Shown here: positions 44,768 through 58,100 of the stretch, piece after piece | How the letters are laid out: every line of letters begins with the position of its first letter | Numbering within the stretch: position 1 is the stretch's first letter | NCBI GenBank assembly: GCA_945859605.1 | Contig: OX243820.1 | Location: 24,857,559-24,921,558 of the forward strand | From: Lumbricus rubellus | Taxonomy: Eukaryota > Annelida > Clitellata > Crassiclitellata > Lumbricidae | DNA length: 64,000 nt | Direction: 5' to 3' | Program-made: the position numbers and the translations under genes | The notes under the pieces: generated by a model | The model's input: only the letters and a program-made list of their open reading frames with translations | The model's database searches: none | What the model was told of the DNA's origin: nothing

Positions 44768-47700
44768 TGTATGCATATATATATATAATATGTTGTATAC
44801 CCTTGTATGCACAAAAAAGGATGTTATGATAGAACTTCCCTTTACACAAGACAGGCTATACATTTCTTCAAAACGAGCCACATAAAATTGTAATCACAGG
44901 GCATATAACTTTAAGGGTAACTACGTATCTTAGTAACACAGCAGGATGATCACTTTTTGAAAACACACAGAGGCACACAGCCTTTCTGCAAATTCATCAA
45001 CAACAGAAGATAATCATTCTAGACTTTTAGAATTAGAGCTTACACAAATTAATATGCATGATAATGTTCTATCAATCAAATTCAGGAGTTAGACAAGGTG
45101 AAAATCACAGCTCCGAAGTCATGAGGCTCAGAGGCAATAATTATGGGGTAGGCAACAATCTCAATGAAGCTACTATTAGGATAACAGATATATTGAGAAT
45201 GTACTACTGAAATTGATCAGCAATCATGAACATTTCAATCAGGTCAGCCAATCTGTGAAACACTCCCACATAGGAACTCTGCATTTATGGTCACTAGCAA
45301 TATGTATAACAACATAGCCTATACTCAAACAAAACACTATAGACCAATGACCGCTACACAATTTCAATTGGATACTCAACTTATGTAGGCCATGATTTTG
45401 ACCATTAATCTGCAGATAATACAATTCCTTAAAAACTGGCTCAAATTCTCCTTCTTTCCTACCACTGTCTGATTATAAAACAACACCCAAGCCTCTGCTT
45501 GATATCACACCCTTAAACGTGCACTATCAAGGGAGATATATTGATGGAACTAAATGTTTCAGGTTTCCCAAAAATTTACCTCAAGTGTGTTTATTTACTC
45601 CACACTGTCTGGCCGCTGGAAGGCATCCAATGAATGAAGGACCTGGTGGTAACACATCTGCCCGTTAAAACAGCCAAGAATCTTCCATTAAAATATTATC
45701 AAAGTTGTTTATTTGTTCCATAAAACTATAAATATGTAGCTGAAAACTGACAACTGATGCAACAAGACCACGTCTTGGCAACAATCAAAGAAATTAATGT
45801 TGTTGACCAAAAAAACTTAAGATTTCAATCCTCGAAGTGAAATCTTTTTCTCGAACTGTCAAAGCCTCTCAGTTGTCAAAACAAAAACTTGAAAACGAAC
45901 GTTTAAGAGACTGAAAATTATTAGGTACTTCACAGACAATACACAGTTAAATGCATACGCACTTAGATATCACATTCACATATGTACACATGTTTAATAA
46001 AACACTAGTAAATATGTCTAGAGTTTTGGTCTATTTTTACAGCTGAAACTATAACACAAAGAAAACAGAAAGAAAAAGTAAGTTAGCACATGCATAGAAT
46101 TAAAATGTAATACAGCTACTTATGCAAATAAATATTACTACAGTAACTACTATAACTAGAGCTGACAACAAAGACATCACTCTGATAAGCATAAATACAC
46201 AAGCGTACAAATACATGCGTACATACAAGGTGCATACATTGTATGCTCATACGCATATAGATATCGTATACTCTGGTAATTATGGCACACAACACTAATC
46301 AAGAATACAGCGATATTGCTTCTTAAAAGGAAGTAACTTAATTTGCCTTTACAATCTTTCAAAGCAATAAATACTATGCAGTCAGCGTATGATCTTCTCA
46401 AGCTACTGCCTTGAAAGATGATGACACCTTTCCATTCAACTAACAAGGCAAAAATGGCAGAAATGTTGAATTCTGCGCTGATTCGTCAAAGCATTTGCTC
46501 AAGAAATCAGTTTAATAGAGCATTTTACTTATCTGATCTTTCATCTGCACTCATCTGTTAAAAAACTTAGGTCAGTTCGTTAAAAATTAATCATTCACTC
46601 AGCCTTCTACTGAGCACAGACAATGCTGAAACTTGTTGATTTTCATATTTTTTTCTCAGTGTCTTCTATCAAAAGTATTTATTTGATTTGGAAAGGTTTC
46701 GAAATTGAAAGAGCTGTTCGCAGATGTTGAAATCAGTCAGTTTTCAGTGAGCGATTTAAAAGCATAGAAAGCACTTTGCTATCTTCTGGTTTCTGTATAT
46801 GTAACTTGAGTCGGTCTATAACTTGCTAATCTATAAAACTTCTTCTAAAATCCCAGTTCAAAACATTTTACCTACATTTAACTGTGCTACAGTACTATGT
46901 GTACTTTGCTTGGATTTATTTTGCACATGGCCATAAACATAATTATAGACTTCAATTTCTACAGCACTACTCCAATGTGCAGGCACCAGCTTATTCACAA
47001 GTGCTGTGTTGTTACAGAGGAGTTTTGTTGGTTGTCTATGCCGTTGATGTGTTTTCAGAATGTGCGTGGGCCTCTATAATAATTATTATAAAGAAAACCT
47101 CCACCCTTCTAATAACACTGCATTTCATAAAGCAGCATGTAGCAATTTTTAGAGTATTGTCAAAAATTGCAGAGTTTTCTCAACCATAGGGCCTACAGAA
47201 ATCTGCATCAATGAAAATGTCAGATCAAGCCACTTATTTCTTTGACTTCACACTTCACAGTCTTGAAAGTATAATAACAATTTGCCCAGCAAATACCTGA
47301 TATTTTTATCCTACAAGAAAGCATAGAGCCTATAACAGAATGCCAATCACTGTCACTGAATTCATTTTTGACTCCTTAATACCCGGTAAGTTTAGACGTT
47401 AACCCAAAAGCTACCAGTACCTACAATTTTAAGAGTGGTAGTTTTATATTGATTAGAAACTTGACCACACAGTCCATTAATTTTTATGCAATCATCAAAT
47501 GTAAGCAACCAGTTTTTTAAAAGAAAGTTGATTGTTTTAAACCGAATAGCTTTCACTGAAAATGATCGTTGAAGAGTTTTTGTGATGCACCGATATCCAA
47601 ACAAAATTTAAAATCAGCATGAACCTTCCATTGGTTTGTTTGGGCGAATAATGTGTGCAATTACGGTATATAAAAAGCAAGTACTGTAAATTAGTGGGCA

Positions 47701-50364
47701 CATGAAAGACTTGAAAAGAGTAAAATCTTTTCATACGTTCATACACAAAGAATTTGAAGCAGCACATTTCTGACCTTAAAACCTCACCATGAAAAGATGA
47801 CTTTTTAGTAACAAGCTAAATGAAGTTTCATGATGTGTCAAATTCAACTTTAGCTGCGGGCTGTATGTCACTTTCAATTGAAAAATAATTCAACTGTTTT
47901 TATCATATTAAAAAAGAAGTAGAAGTTAATTAAAAAAAGTTATATGAGTCAACGCAACCTAATTGGGTCAATTTTACTTTAACTTAAGCTAAAAATGAAT
48001 GCTATAAAATACACGTTGTGCAGCCTTTGACAACAGTTACCATCACCAGTAGTTCCTATTAGCCGTTGCAAATTTTATAATTATTCACCTGTGCTCAAGG
48101 TACGAGAGTCTGAGTCTGACTGAGTTCCGTGCAAGTTCGATCAGTTAAATTTCCTGGTCGGTGAGACCAGGCAGCATTTGAAGGTGGCAGTTATTATTAT
48201 ACACTGAGCTATTTACAGACCTGGACAGGGAAACTCTTCTGCTAACGCGGCAAATCATCCTATCACCAAGAACGTACATTACATGGACGGCCACCTAGCA
48301 TTTTTCTGCATAGTCTTTAAACACAGTCGGAGGCACAAGCCTGCACACATGATCACTTAGGTGAATATGAGAGAAAGAGACGAACTTCATGAAAAACACG
48401 ATAAAGAAACTCTAGTGCAACATCCTAACTGTGACCACCACCACAAATATAAATGCCAGCAGGTGAATGCAGAATATTGATGTCATCATGGTGGCCTGAC
48501 CACATGACTTATTGACCAACGTGGTTTTTGCAAATCTTCAACATTGTCATTTCTCCTCAGCCCGCTAACGAAGCACAACATCAATACCATAACTACTTCA
48601 GTCAGAAAACGTTTAAGAAATCTCATAGTGTAATAATAAATATGTTTGCTATTCTAATGAGATTCCATTTACAACATTTGTTTTGAATTCTTCAGGTTCT
48701 TATCATGAATTTTCTACAAAATCCTTAATCATGTTCTGAATGTATCTATAATCATGCCCGTGTGCTAGTAGCTTCATAACCGGTATCCAGCTTGATAGAA
48801 TTTTCGCTTTTCTTGTAGTAGCAACATAACAGTTAGAATGAAAAGAAGCCCAACAGTTGCTATTTGCAGGTAAACGGTTGATTCGGTTTTCACAATATCA
48901 CAACTAAGTTTTATGTTCTGTTTCACATAGAAGTAATTAGCCCCTGTCGAAAAACTTTCTATCTTTCTTACTGGGCAAACAGTTCATTCTATTGATGATG
49001 TTCCTACTGTCAACAACGCAATGTTTAGGGATGTAGAAACTCATGGGTCACACCTTTCAACAGTGACTATAATTATAAACACTGATAAAGCACTGGCAGT
49101 GCAGTGTTAACGAATTCAAGTAAAACACCATCCAACAGGTGTCTATGGCATAATTATATGGCCTTAAAATAGAAAAAATTACTAAGCCAGTCTGCAGCCT
49201 ACTCATGCCACTCTATGTGGCCCTGTTTTATTAGTACCACATGGCTACCACCAATAATTCTATCTGTTCAATTGCCAGCTTCTTATTATGCATGCAAAAT
49301 GATACAATTCCAAAACAAACACCATATTAATATACACTGGTGTAATATCAGCTAGAACTGTAATCTAACTAATTACTATTTATTGGATCACCGCTTACAC
49401 AAGTAAAAAAACTGATACATTATATATATAATTATACTAATAGTAAGGGCTAAAATTATAGTTAATAGGATTTTGCTGAAAACGAATTGCTAATATGCAT
49501 CCATGTGTCATAAAAATCAGCAATGTACGAAAAACATCTAAGATGATCAACTCTCAGGATGATTATCTTAGTCAAAATACCTATACTACTTTTCAATAAA
49601 ACCATCTATAGCCTAATATTTACACTTGTCAGCATGGTCAGCGTACACATGCACGAAGCCACGGGGATTCAATGGCCAGCCTATGAAAGCAAATCATCAC
49701 TGTCATGCAAGGCGTTCCAAAAAGTTTAGAGCTTCTTATTCAAACGAAAATAAAGGAAATGATCAGCAGCAAAGTTTATGACAGAAAGATCTGTTGCATT
49801 GTATTGTAATTAAACATTTATAAATACAATACAATACAATTGTCTGTTGAATAACATGTTTTCAGAAAGGGCAAGAAATTTTGAGCTCAGACTTAGGACT
49901 ATTTATACAGTTCCATTGTGAGCTTCATCAAGAGTATGAATGAGATATCTAGATTAGAACAATTTGAAGAATGGGACTAAAATGACAGAGAATGCAAGCA
50001 GCTGCTGTTCATAGGCTGTGTTTGGACTTTGCAGTCGTCCATAGCAAACTAAAAAACATTAAAAACTAAACAGAAAGGCAAATGAATGTCGTTTCCATAC
50101 ATTCAATCAACAACCGGCTTTTTCGTCATCAACACACTGCAGCTTTCCCAAAAACGGCAACTTAAAGAACTGTTTGTAATCATATTTACAGACATATAAA
50201 TGACTATAATTATATGGGGACCTGTACAGTTATTCCAATTCAAGTATATCCTTTCTGCATTCATTCATTCATTCCTTCCCGACTTTTTCCATCGTTCCCT
50301 TTGTCTGGAGGCTGCCAGTTACAGGATGATTCTAACAAATCTTGGTGGTGCAGATGTGGTGCAG
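41366..50364. other. AT-rich DNA with few repeats, may include PMCA 3' UTR
   Basis: No exon recognised in 9 kb. Simple repeats: a degenerate TTTGTGCTTATGTTTGAATG unit at about 41943-42095, (GT)n near 43573-43640, (AT)n at about 44738-44790. From about 43.5 kb the TAGGCCTA word nearly disappears and transposons become scarce. On the minus strand this lies directly downstream of the PMCA stop at 50365, so its right part is likely 3' UTR; the polyadenylation site was not assigned. Confidence 0.45.
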
Positions 50365-50505
50365 TTACTTGGCATTGGAGGTGGCGGTGTCAACGACTGA
50401 GTATCGCGCCTGCATTGAGTCGGCTGATGCAAACGAGTGTCGGTGCTTGTAAGGTAGATGGGGTGCACTGGCGCCGATTTCTTGAAATGCGTTGGCTACA
50501 CAAAT
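50365..50505 (-). CDS. PMCA last exon: calmodulin-binding-type segment
   Basis: Acceptor CCTTTGCAG, phase 0, 46 residues then TAA. Begins [11 protein letters not shown], which aligns with the start of the PMCA calmodulin-binding domain (usual pattern I-x-V-V-x-A-F-R), here with Cys, Ala and Gln at variable or normally basic positions. It continues [10 protein letters not shown] and [14 protein letters not shown]. Short for a PMCA tail, and it has no PDZ-type C-terminus (S/T-x-V/L). Join to 62054 would need an intron of about 11.5 kb. Confidence 0.68.
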   Translation of the reverse strand: MCVANAFQEIGASAPHLPYKHRHSFASADSMQARYSVVDTATSNAK

Positions 50506-51602
50506 CTGCAAAGGAAGCAAGCACGTTTTCCTTCAAACTCGGACATGTTTCAACAACCATTTCTAATTCCAAACATTTCTATTCTAACCAAATCCAATTT
50601 AGACTAATCTAAGGTATACGTGCAACTCAGTGGTCTATCGGTAACACGCTTGCTCACGGAGCATGCGGCTGCCGTTCGACTCCGGGTAACGACCTTGGGC
50701 AAGTTGTTCACGCATACGCGCCTCTGTCACCAAGCAGTATGATTTGGTACCGGCGTAAGCTGGGAAGTAAACGGCAAGTCCTGTGATGCACTGGCCTCGT
50801 ATCCAGGACATTGGGATTCCTCCATTGCTGGCTCAAGGCCATTGTAAAGGAGATGAGCGCCTTCCTGTGTTCCACATGGAACTGGATGGACTTTACTTTG
50901 TAGGCTATTTAAGGAATATAATCATTGAACTTTCATAATGCCATGTATTTATAAAGCACTTCAGGAAGCACTCCATGGGTAACATACATGTATATTTATG
51001 CACTAGATAGGCCTACATGTGTTTATTCAATTGGTTCTTGGTGCCGTAATGCAAAAGTTAAAGTGACAGTGTTATGGATTGTGAAGGTTATTGAAGATGA
51101 GTTGGTGACAATGTTTGTATTAATTTATTATGACCAGCAGTATGTGGCAGAAGGAGTTGTAAAGAGATAAACGTGTGAGGGAACAAGCTCACACTGTGGC
51201 ACGGGGGAAAATTGTCCGGGGGGTTATTGGTACGGGGGGTAGTTGTCCGGGGGGGGGGGTAATTGGCACGGGGGTAGTTGTCCGGGGGGGGGGGGTAATT
51301 GTCCTGGGGGGTAATTGTTCATGGGTAATTGTCGGGGGGAATTGTCCGGGGGGTAATTGTCCGGGGGTAATTGTCCGGGGTAATTGCCCTAGAACCCTAA
51401 TTTTAAGCGTCCTATAATAGAGCTGCATGTAAGCCAGACCAGATGACAAAATTCACAAGTTATTCAAGATCTTCTTTTTTGTTTTGTGCAAATTCTTGTC
51501 GAGAGACAACAATAGCAATTTAACATTCTATTTAAACTAGATTCTTTTATTAATATCATATATATTAATTGTTATTTCTTCTATTGTTATATATATATAT
51601 AT

Positions 51603-51681
<79 letters not shown>

Positions 51682-52086
51682 AATGGTCTATTTGCTAGTA
51701 GTTTGGCCAAAAGTAGGAATTTTTATATAAAATTTTACAGGATTAAAGGTAATTTATATTTATAGACCTACAACAGCCAATTTTCAACAAAATACATCAA
51801 ACATAAATTTTGTCATATCAATTTTAGTGCGTCTGTTCACTGTTTTTTCACAATCTAAAAACAATGCAACAAAAAGTAAAAAAACCGATTTGATTTTAAG
51901 TTATAGTGGATGGACTCACTAAAAGCGATATAAATTTTTTCGGTTTTAAATATATTGCTGAAATTTCGCCATTGTACATAAATATGAATTTCCTTTAAAA
52001 CTGTCAACCTTTATTTAAACCTTCATATGTTTGGCTGAAATATTAGCAAATAACCTTAGGAATTACTTTTTTATGGCAACTGTAGA

Positions 52087-52125
<39 letters not shown>

Positions 52126-55100
52126 TTATATCACAGTAATTAAATACTGACGATAATAACTAATAACTTGAAGCAAATCATAGGAAGCTTATTGAAAATA
52201 AAATAAACTTACCTGTCAAATAACTTTTAACAGATGACACAAACTGATAAAAACAAAACTAATAAATGTAAAACCTAGAAAGAACAGAAAATGAACAAAG
52301 TCAAACAAACAAAGCCTGTGACCAGTCAAACAAGTCTATTGAACTTTAGTAATGTGTAAAGTATTGAACATACAACATCCTAATTACTTTTTTGCAATAC
52401 ATAACATGAAATGATGGTTTCCATAGGGATGCAGTGCAAGTGCCTCTAAGTTATGTGAAAAGTCAGAGTATAAATATGTTAATTTTGGCTTGTATCTATT
52501 GTTTTCAAACACCTATGTTGACTTTTGTGAAACTAGTAGATCAGTCTTTTCTAAATGCATATAACACTAGTTTTTCCTATGCTCGAAGTAAAAACACCAA
52601 CTTACGATTAGCACATTGTCCAGAGGTCCAGATTGACAGTCATGTGTTTTAAAATGTTCAAGACACTGACCTTCTACCTACATGTAATTCCATACGAAAA
52701 TTGTCACCAAGTAATTGTTTGAAATAGCACTTCGCAACTTATTTGTATCATTACAATGTCATTATGGGTAAGCAGCAAGATCTCAATCTCAATACAACAG
52801 GAGCTGTTGGGAGACATGCAAATTAAGATTGATGAAATCTTTCATGGTGCTGTGCATTTTGTAATAGCGTCTTTAATCTTTGTTTACCTAGAGAGACAGA
52901 CAGAGAGACAGAGAGACAGACAGAGAGACAGAGAGACAGGCAGACAGATAGACATGTTATCTTTTTAATAGTCGGCTAGTGACAACATTTTGCAGCAAGG
53001 AGCAGGTAATCTGATGTCATAATTAATTACAACTATTGGAAACTTGAAATCAAATGGTTTTTTAATTGCTATTAAATTATGAACATTAATGACATTGTAA
53101 TGATCTGCTTCGATACATTTAACTATTGCATATCAGACTCAATGAATTCTGTGCTTTTAACTACACTGTACCTAATTTTGTATTGTCGTCAACGGCCTGT
53201 GATGTCATATGACGAGTTAAACTTTTGAATAAACTCAGAATGCTGAAGGCACCTGAACACAATAGGGCATAGATCTGGGTAGCTCTGTGACCCTGTCTCA
53301 GAATGTTTTGCAAAACCAAATGTTAAATGGTGCATTTAAACACAAAGACGATCAACTTACGTTTTTACTATTAGTCATTAACAACATATAAAACTTTAGC
53401 CTTAAAAAATTGCAAATTAAAACTTTTATTGTCATATTGTGTGGTCGACAGGCAGAGTTCTTGCAGGCCAGTAACACATCATCAGTAGGTTACAGACGCC
53501 CTTAGGTTGGCTCTTTAAAGTGTAAACACACCACATTACGTGTTGCAACTTGCAAGAGCACCATTTCTAATAGCCAGGCATTTTTGTTCTGTGACCAATC
53601 TCTTTAATTTTTGACTAACAGTGGGCCCCATTGTGATCTTTATTGTGACCTTTATCAGTTGTTTGAATTCTAGTTGCACATTTTAATTACTATGCCTACT
53701 TGTTTATTTTCTGACAATGTAACTCTAGCAATCTGAATTTTAAGTTTAGTTTTACTTTTCTCGAATTACGTAAAGCAAAGACAGCATCAAGAGCAGCAAA
53801 CCTGAGTCTGAGGTGCATTTGCATGTTTACTATGGACAAAGAATGAAACTTTTGTCAAAGACACAAGTAAATACTGGGTCCTGACAAAGTACTTTTGCTA
53901 CTGATGCATGAATTAATCATCTTTTATTGATTGCTCCTCTTCTGAGAGTTGCAGTTTCCAGGCAGCCAGCCTTCTCTATTCTTGGCTTGTCCCCAAACCA
54001 TGCAAAGCCTAACACCGAGTGTGTATGAGCAGGTACTTTTTTAAAAACTTTCATGCCTGCTACAGATGGGAATTTAAATTTTCAACATGGGTTCTCAAAA
54101 GTATTAACGTGTGGTGTTCAAGGGCAGTTTAAACAGTTTGACATATTGTGCCTGTAATGTTAAGAACATAGCCATGACTGCTATGGCACTACATTTTGAA
54201 CGCAAAACAAAACAAACAATGTAGACTTTGTATTGTAGCTCAGTCAACAAGAAAGTTAACAGCATACGTCAAATTACTTCATATTATATCATCTAAAGTA
54301 GAACACACATTAAACTGCATCTTATAACAATATATTATTGTTTGTATAACTGTTAGTGATCTTTATTAAAAGACTTTAATTTTAATTAGTTTCTCTGTAA
54401 AGATAATCATGGATACCAGACTGAAATGAACAATTAGACACAAAACTCAGCTTCGTTATTTTATATATCAACAATAATAAATATTTGGCATGGAGCGTTA
54501 AAATGTAGGTTTATGTGTCGGCAAAACACAAGAAGTTATTATTTTCAAACTGCTAGAGGAGAATCACTTGTGCATTAGTACTAATAGTTATACTACAGAA
54601 TAGGTACATTATTATTATTACTATTATTATTATTATTAATAATAATTTAGGCAATATTATTAATTATTTTGAATTATTATGTCCAATGATATTCATCAAA
54701 ATAGAGCAATTCACAATGAAAAAAAAATACCTGTAAGTACTGATGTCCTTACTTTTGGTTAAACGGTGGGCAGACACTCATCAGTTATCGTATCCTTAAA
54801 CCATCAGCTGGCAAGCGATAAATCCCAATATCTTTGCTAAGCTGATTGGCACAGCACGCCCCACATCCTAACTCACAACCCTCTCAAAGCAAAAGCCTCA
54901 GCATCAGCAGCAATTGTGCTTCAACAGCTTACTCTAAGGCTTTCAAAAAGTATCCACCTCAGCAGGGTTTAAACACATGTTCCTATCTTTACATGGCAAA
55001 TACACTATTGATTGATATAGACACCAAGTCACAAGCAAGGGGCCAGTTACATGCAATGGTATCCTAACTTACGAAAAGTCTGTACACACACAGAGCTAGT

Positions 55101-58100
55101 GCTCCTCAGATAATAAGTGTCAAGACCTTGTAACACATTACACAACACACAACATACAATTTAGTTATCTATTATAGGTGAGAGAAAACTACAATAACAA
55201 GTTTCATGTGAACATTCATCCTAAAATGCCATTACATTTGATACACGATGTCACTAGAGTACACTCGTTAGCAACATATCTGTAGCACAAAAATACTGAA
55301 AACCCGCAGAGTGTAACACTGATAACACACAAAACTTCGGCAATTATTACTACATATGCTTACTATATTTTATATATATGCATATATATATATAGTATAT
55401 CTATACACATATAAATACACACACACACACATATATAATGTCTCTCTATATATTTAAATCTATTGCAACAGCTCAAATTAGACTAGAAAGTTGTAACAAC
55501 AATTTATTAGGACAAATACAAGTGTGGTGCAATGTCACAGGTTCATGCATTAATTTTCTGCTGGGTAATAAAACCCAGACAGTTTTGCAGGGCAAGCCAC
55601 TGGCCTCGTAACACAGCATAATATCATCGAAGCATGGAATTCAAATGAAAATGTGGATAACGTCATGGTATGGATAAAATCGGTCATATTTTAATGAGAG
55701 AGTAAGTACATCTGGTAGCACACAGCAATTTCCAGAACAGTTACACTCATTAATTAATTACCGAGGTACTAACCGGGGGTAGGCAATTCAGCCATAGCAA
55801 TTACGCCAGGTGTCTGCACTGAACCTATTTTAAAAAATTCTATTAAAGTCTGACTTACTCGCTGTTTTAATAAATGTTTCAATGGGTGTCTTGTACTGAC
55901 AAACAGGGAAGCCAAGAGAGTGCAGGGGCAAATTACCAGGAGTACGGCGACTTTTAGGGGGTAACGGATAGGTAGCTATATATACAAAGTTTATGATTAA
56001 TGCCTTTTAAGTATAATGTTACACGGAAATAACCCAATCAGCTCAAACTTCAAATTAACAACTTACATAAATATGAAATCGTTGATTACAACTGGACTTT
56101 TGTTATTTCAATTTCTTTCTAAAAAACCTTTTCTCATAAAGCTTTAAGATAGCGTAGGGGCCCGTGACTAGTCTGCCTAGAGCCCCAAAATTTTGCTCCT
56201 CAGCCCTGCTGACATGATTTATGCTTTATTGTTATAATACTGTGAGAGGAAATCAAAGCTGATTATTATACACATAGTCATATGCAATGTGAAACAATCT
56301 TAAACTCAACATTTCTAAGGTGCTGCTCGGTGAATGAGCTGATACCAAAGAGTACCATCTTATTCACAGCTGCTGATGCGATAATAGTCTCAACCCGAGC
56401 ACCCCACACAACTTTTGGGATGCTTTGCATAGTCAGAGTAGCTTATCATGCAGAATTTCATAATATCCACAGGATTTTTTTAAATCATTATTGAAAGTGT
56501 ATGTTGCAAAACTTAAAACAGAGAATATGCAAACGCTAGGGCTATGGTCACCACATGCTATATAGTTTCAAACACAGATAAAGGCAAAATAACTGTGCAT
56601 ATAAGAAAACAAGATGTCTGCTAGCTGTCACAATTGCTGTTCTCCCATTTCTAACATTTATCATGATTTTACTGAATACACAGTTTCTATGCTCTTGTAC
56701 CGAATACACCAGAAATCCTTACAATCCTTGCAATGCTTCATTTGGTAAACCATCTTGTTACATCACAGCATAATCTAATAATGTCAGTCTCAGTTTCAAT
56801 AGGCTAACCGAATATGTTGCGTCAGAATTCCTGCTAAGTTGCAGAGTGTCATAAAGAATGCCTCATAGTTCCTGTGATCATGTAATTCAGTGCGTAGTGA
56901 TGCAATTTAATAAAATAAAACGTAGTTCAATGCAATGTCTAAAGTTATGCTCCCGGATTTTAACCTGGCACCAGAACGAAATGAGCTGATTGGTCATTGC
57001 AGACTTGATTTGGTATAGCGCTGGTGAATAAGCTGGTCTCCATGATATGGCTTTATAGGGCACTGAGAAATTCTTGAACATCACATTACATTACATTACA
57101 TCACAGAGATGTAGTCTGGTGGTGATGGCATTTTATTGATGTGTAAACACAACTGAAATGCAACAAATTGGTTCAACATAGAACACTATTTTAAATCTGA
57201 AATAATGACCCGGATTCAGACTGGGAATGCCAAGCCTTCGGCATTGTACCGTATTGTATCTAAAAATTTGTAGGGCAAACACAACAGAATCTGTCACCTT
57301 GCTCCACCTCATCTGTCATAGTTAAGTCATTATCAAGACACAAGGACAACAATGCTGACAACACCCAGCAGCTAATTACTTATTGATTCGTTAATCCACT
57401 AATTAGACATTGGGATACTACTCGTCTATTGCTTTCCAAATGTATCTATTTAAAACCTATAGACCTAGTAATTCCCCCAGGAAATGTTATTTTTCTACCT
57501 TTCACTTGCTGAAACCATTGACTGATTCCCAGCGCTTTATAATAATGGTGCTATAGCAGTGGCGTAGCCAAGGGGATTTGGGGATAAAACCCCCATTTGC
57601 TAAGGAAAAAACTTTTTAAGGTTATTTAACAAGTCCAATTATATAAGAAAAAACAAGTATCCGGCCATAACCTCCCCATCAAAAGTTCTTGGCTACGCCA
57701 CTGTGCTATAGAAGTCAAGAGATTAGATTAGATTCTATAAGTTCTTGACTTCTGGTTTGTTGAATCTATGCTTGCATTACATTTAGTAATTTAGTACCAG
57801 CTAAGCCATATCAGAAAGTTGCAACATGAAACAGACCTCAACACACCGCTATGAGATAAGACAAACTACTACAGCTAAATCCAAATTTGATTTGCGGCAC
57901 ACAACCAGTGACAACATTTATTTCGACAGTTACTGACTGTTCAGTGTTTCATCTACTGGCTAAATAAAATTCTATCCTGAACCAATTGAATAAATCAATG
58001 GATTATTATATTGATTCACTTTACCGTAAAAAACGAGACTGCAACTAAATATAAAAACCAAAACACATCAAAATATCGGGAATCACGACTACAACAAAAA

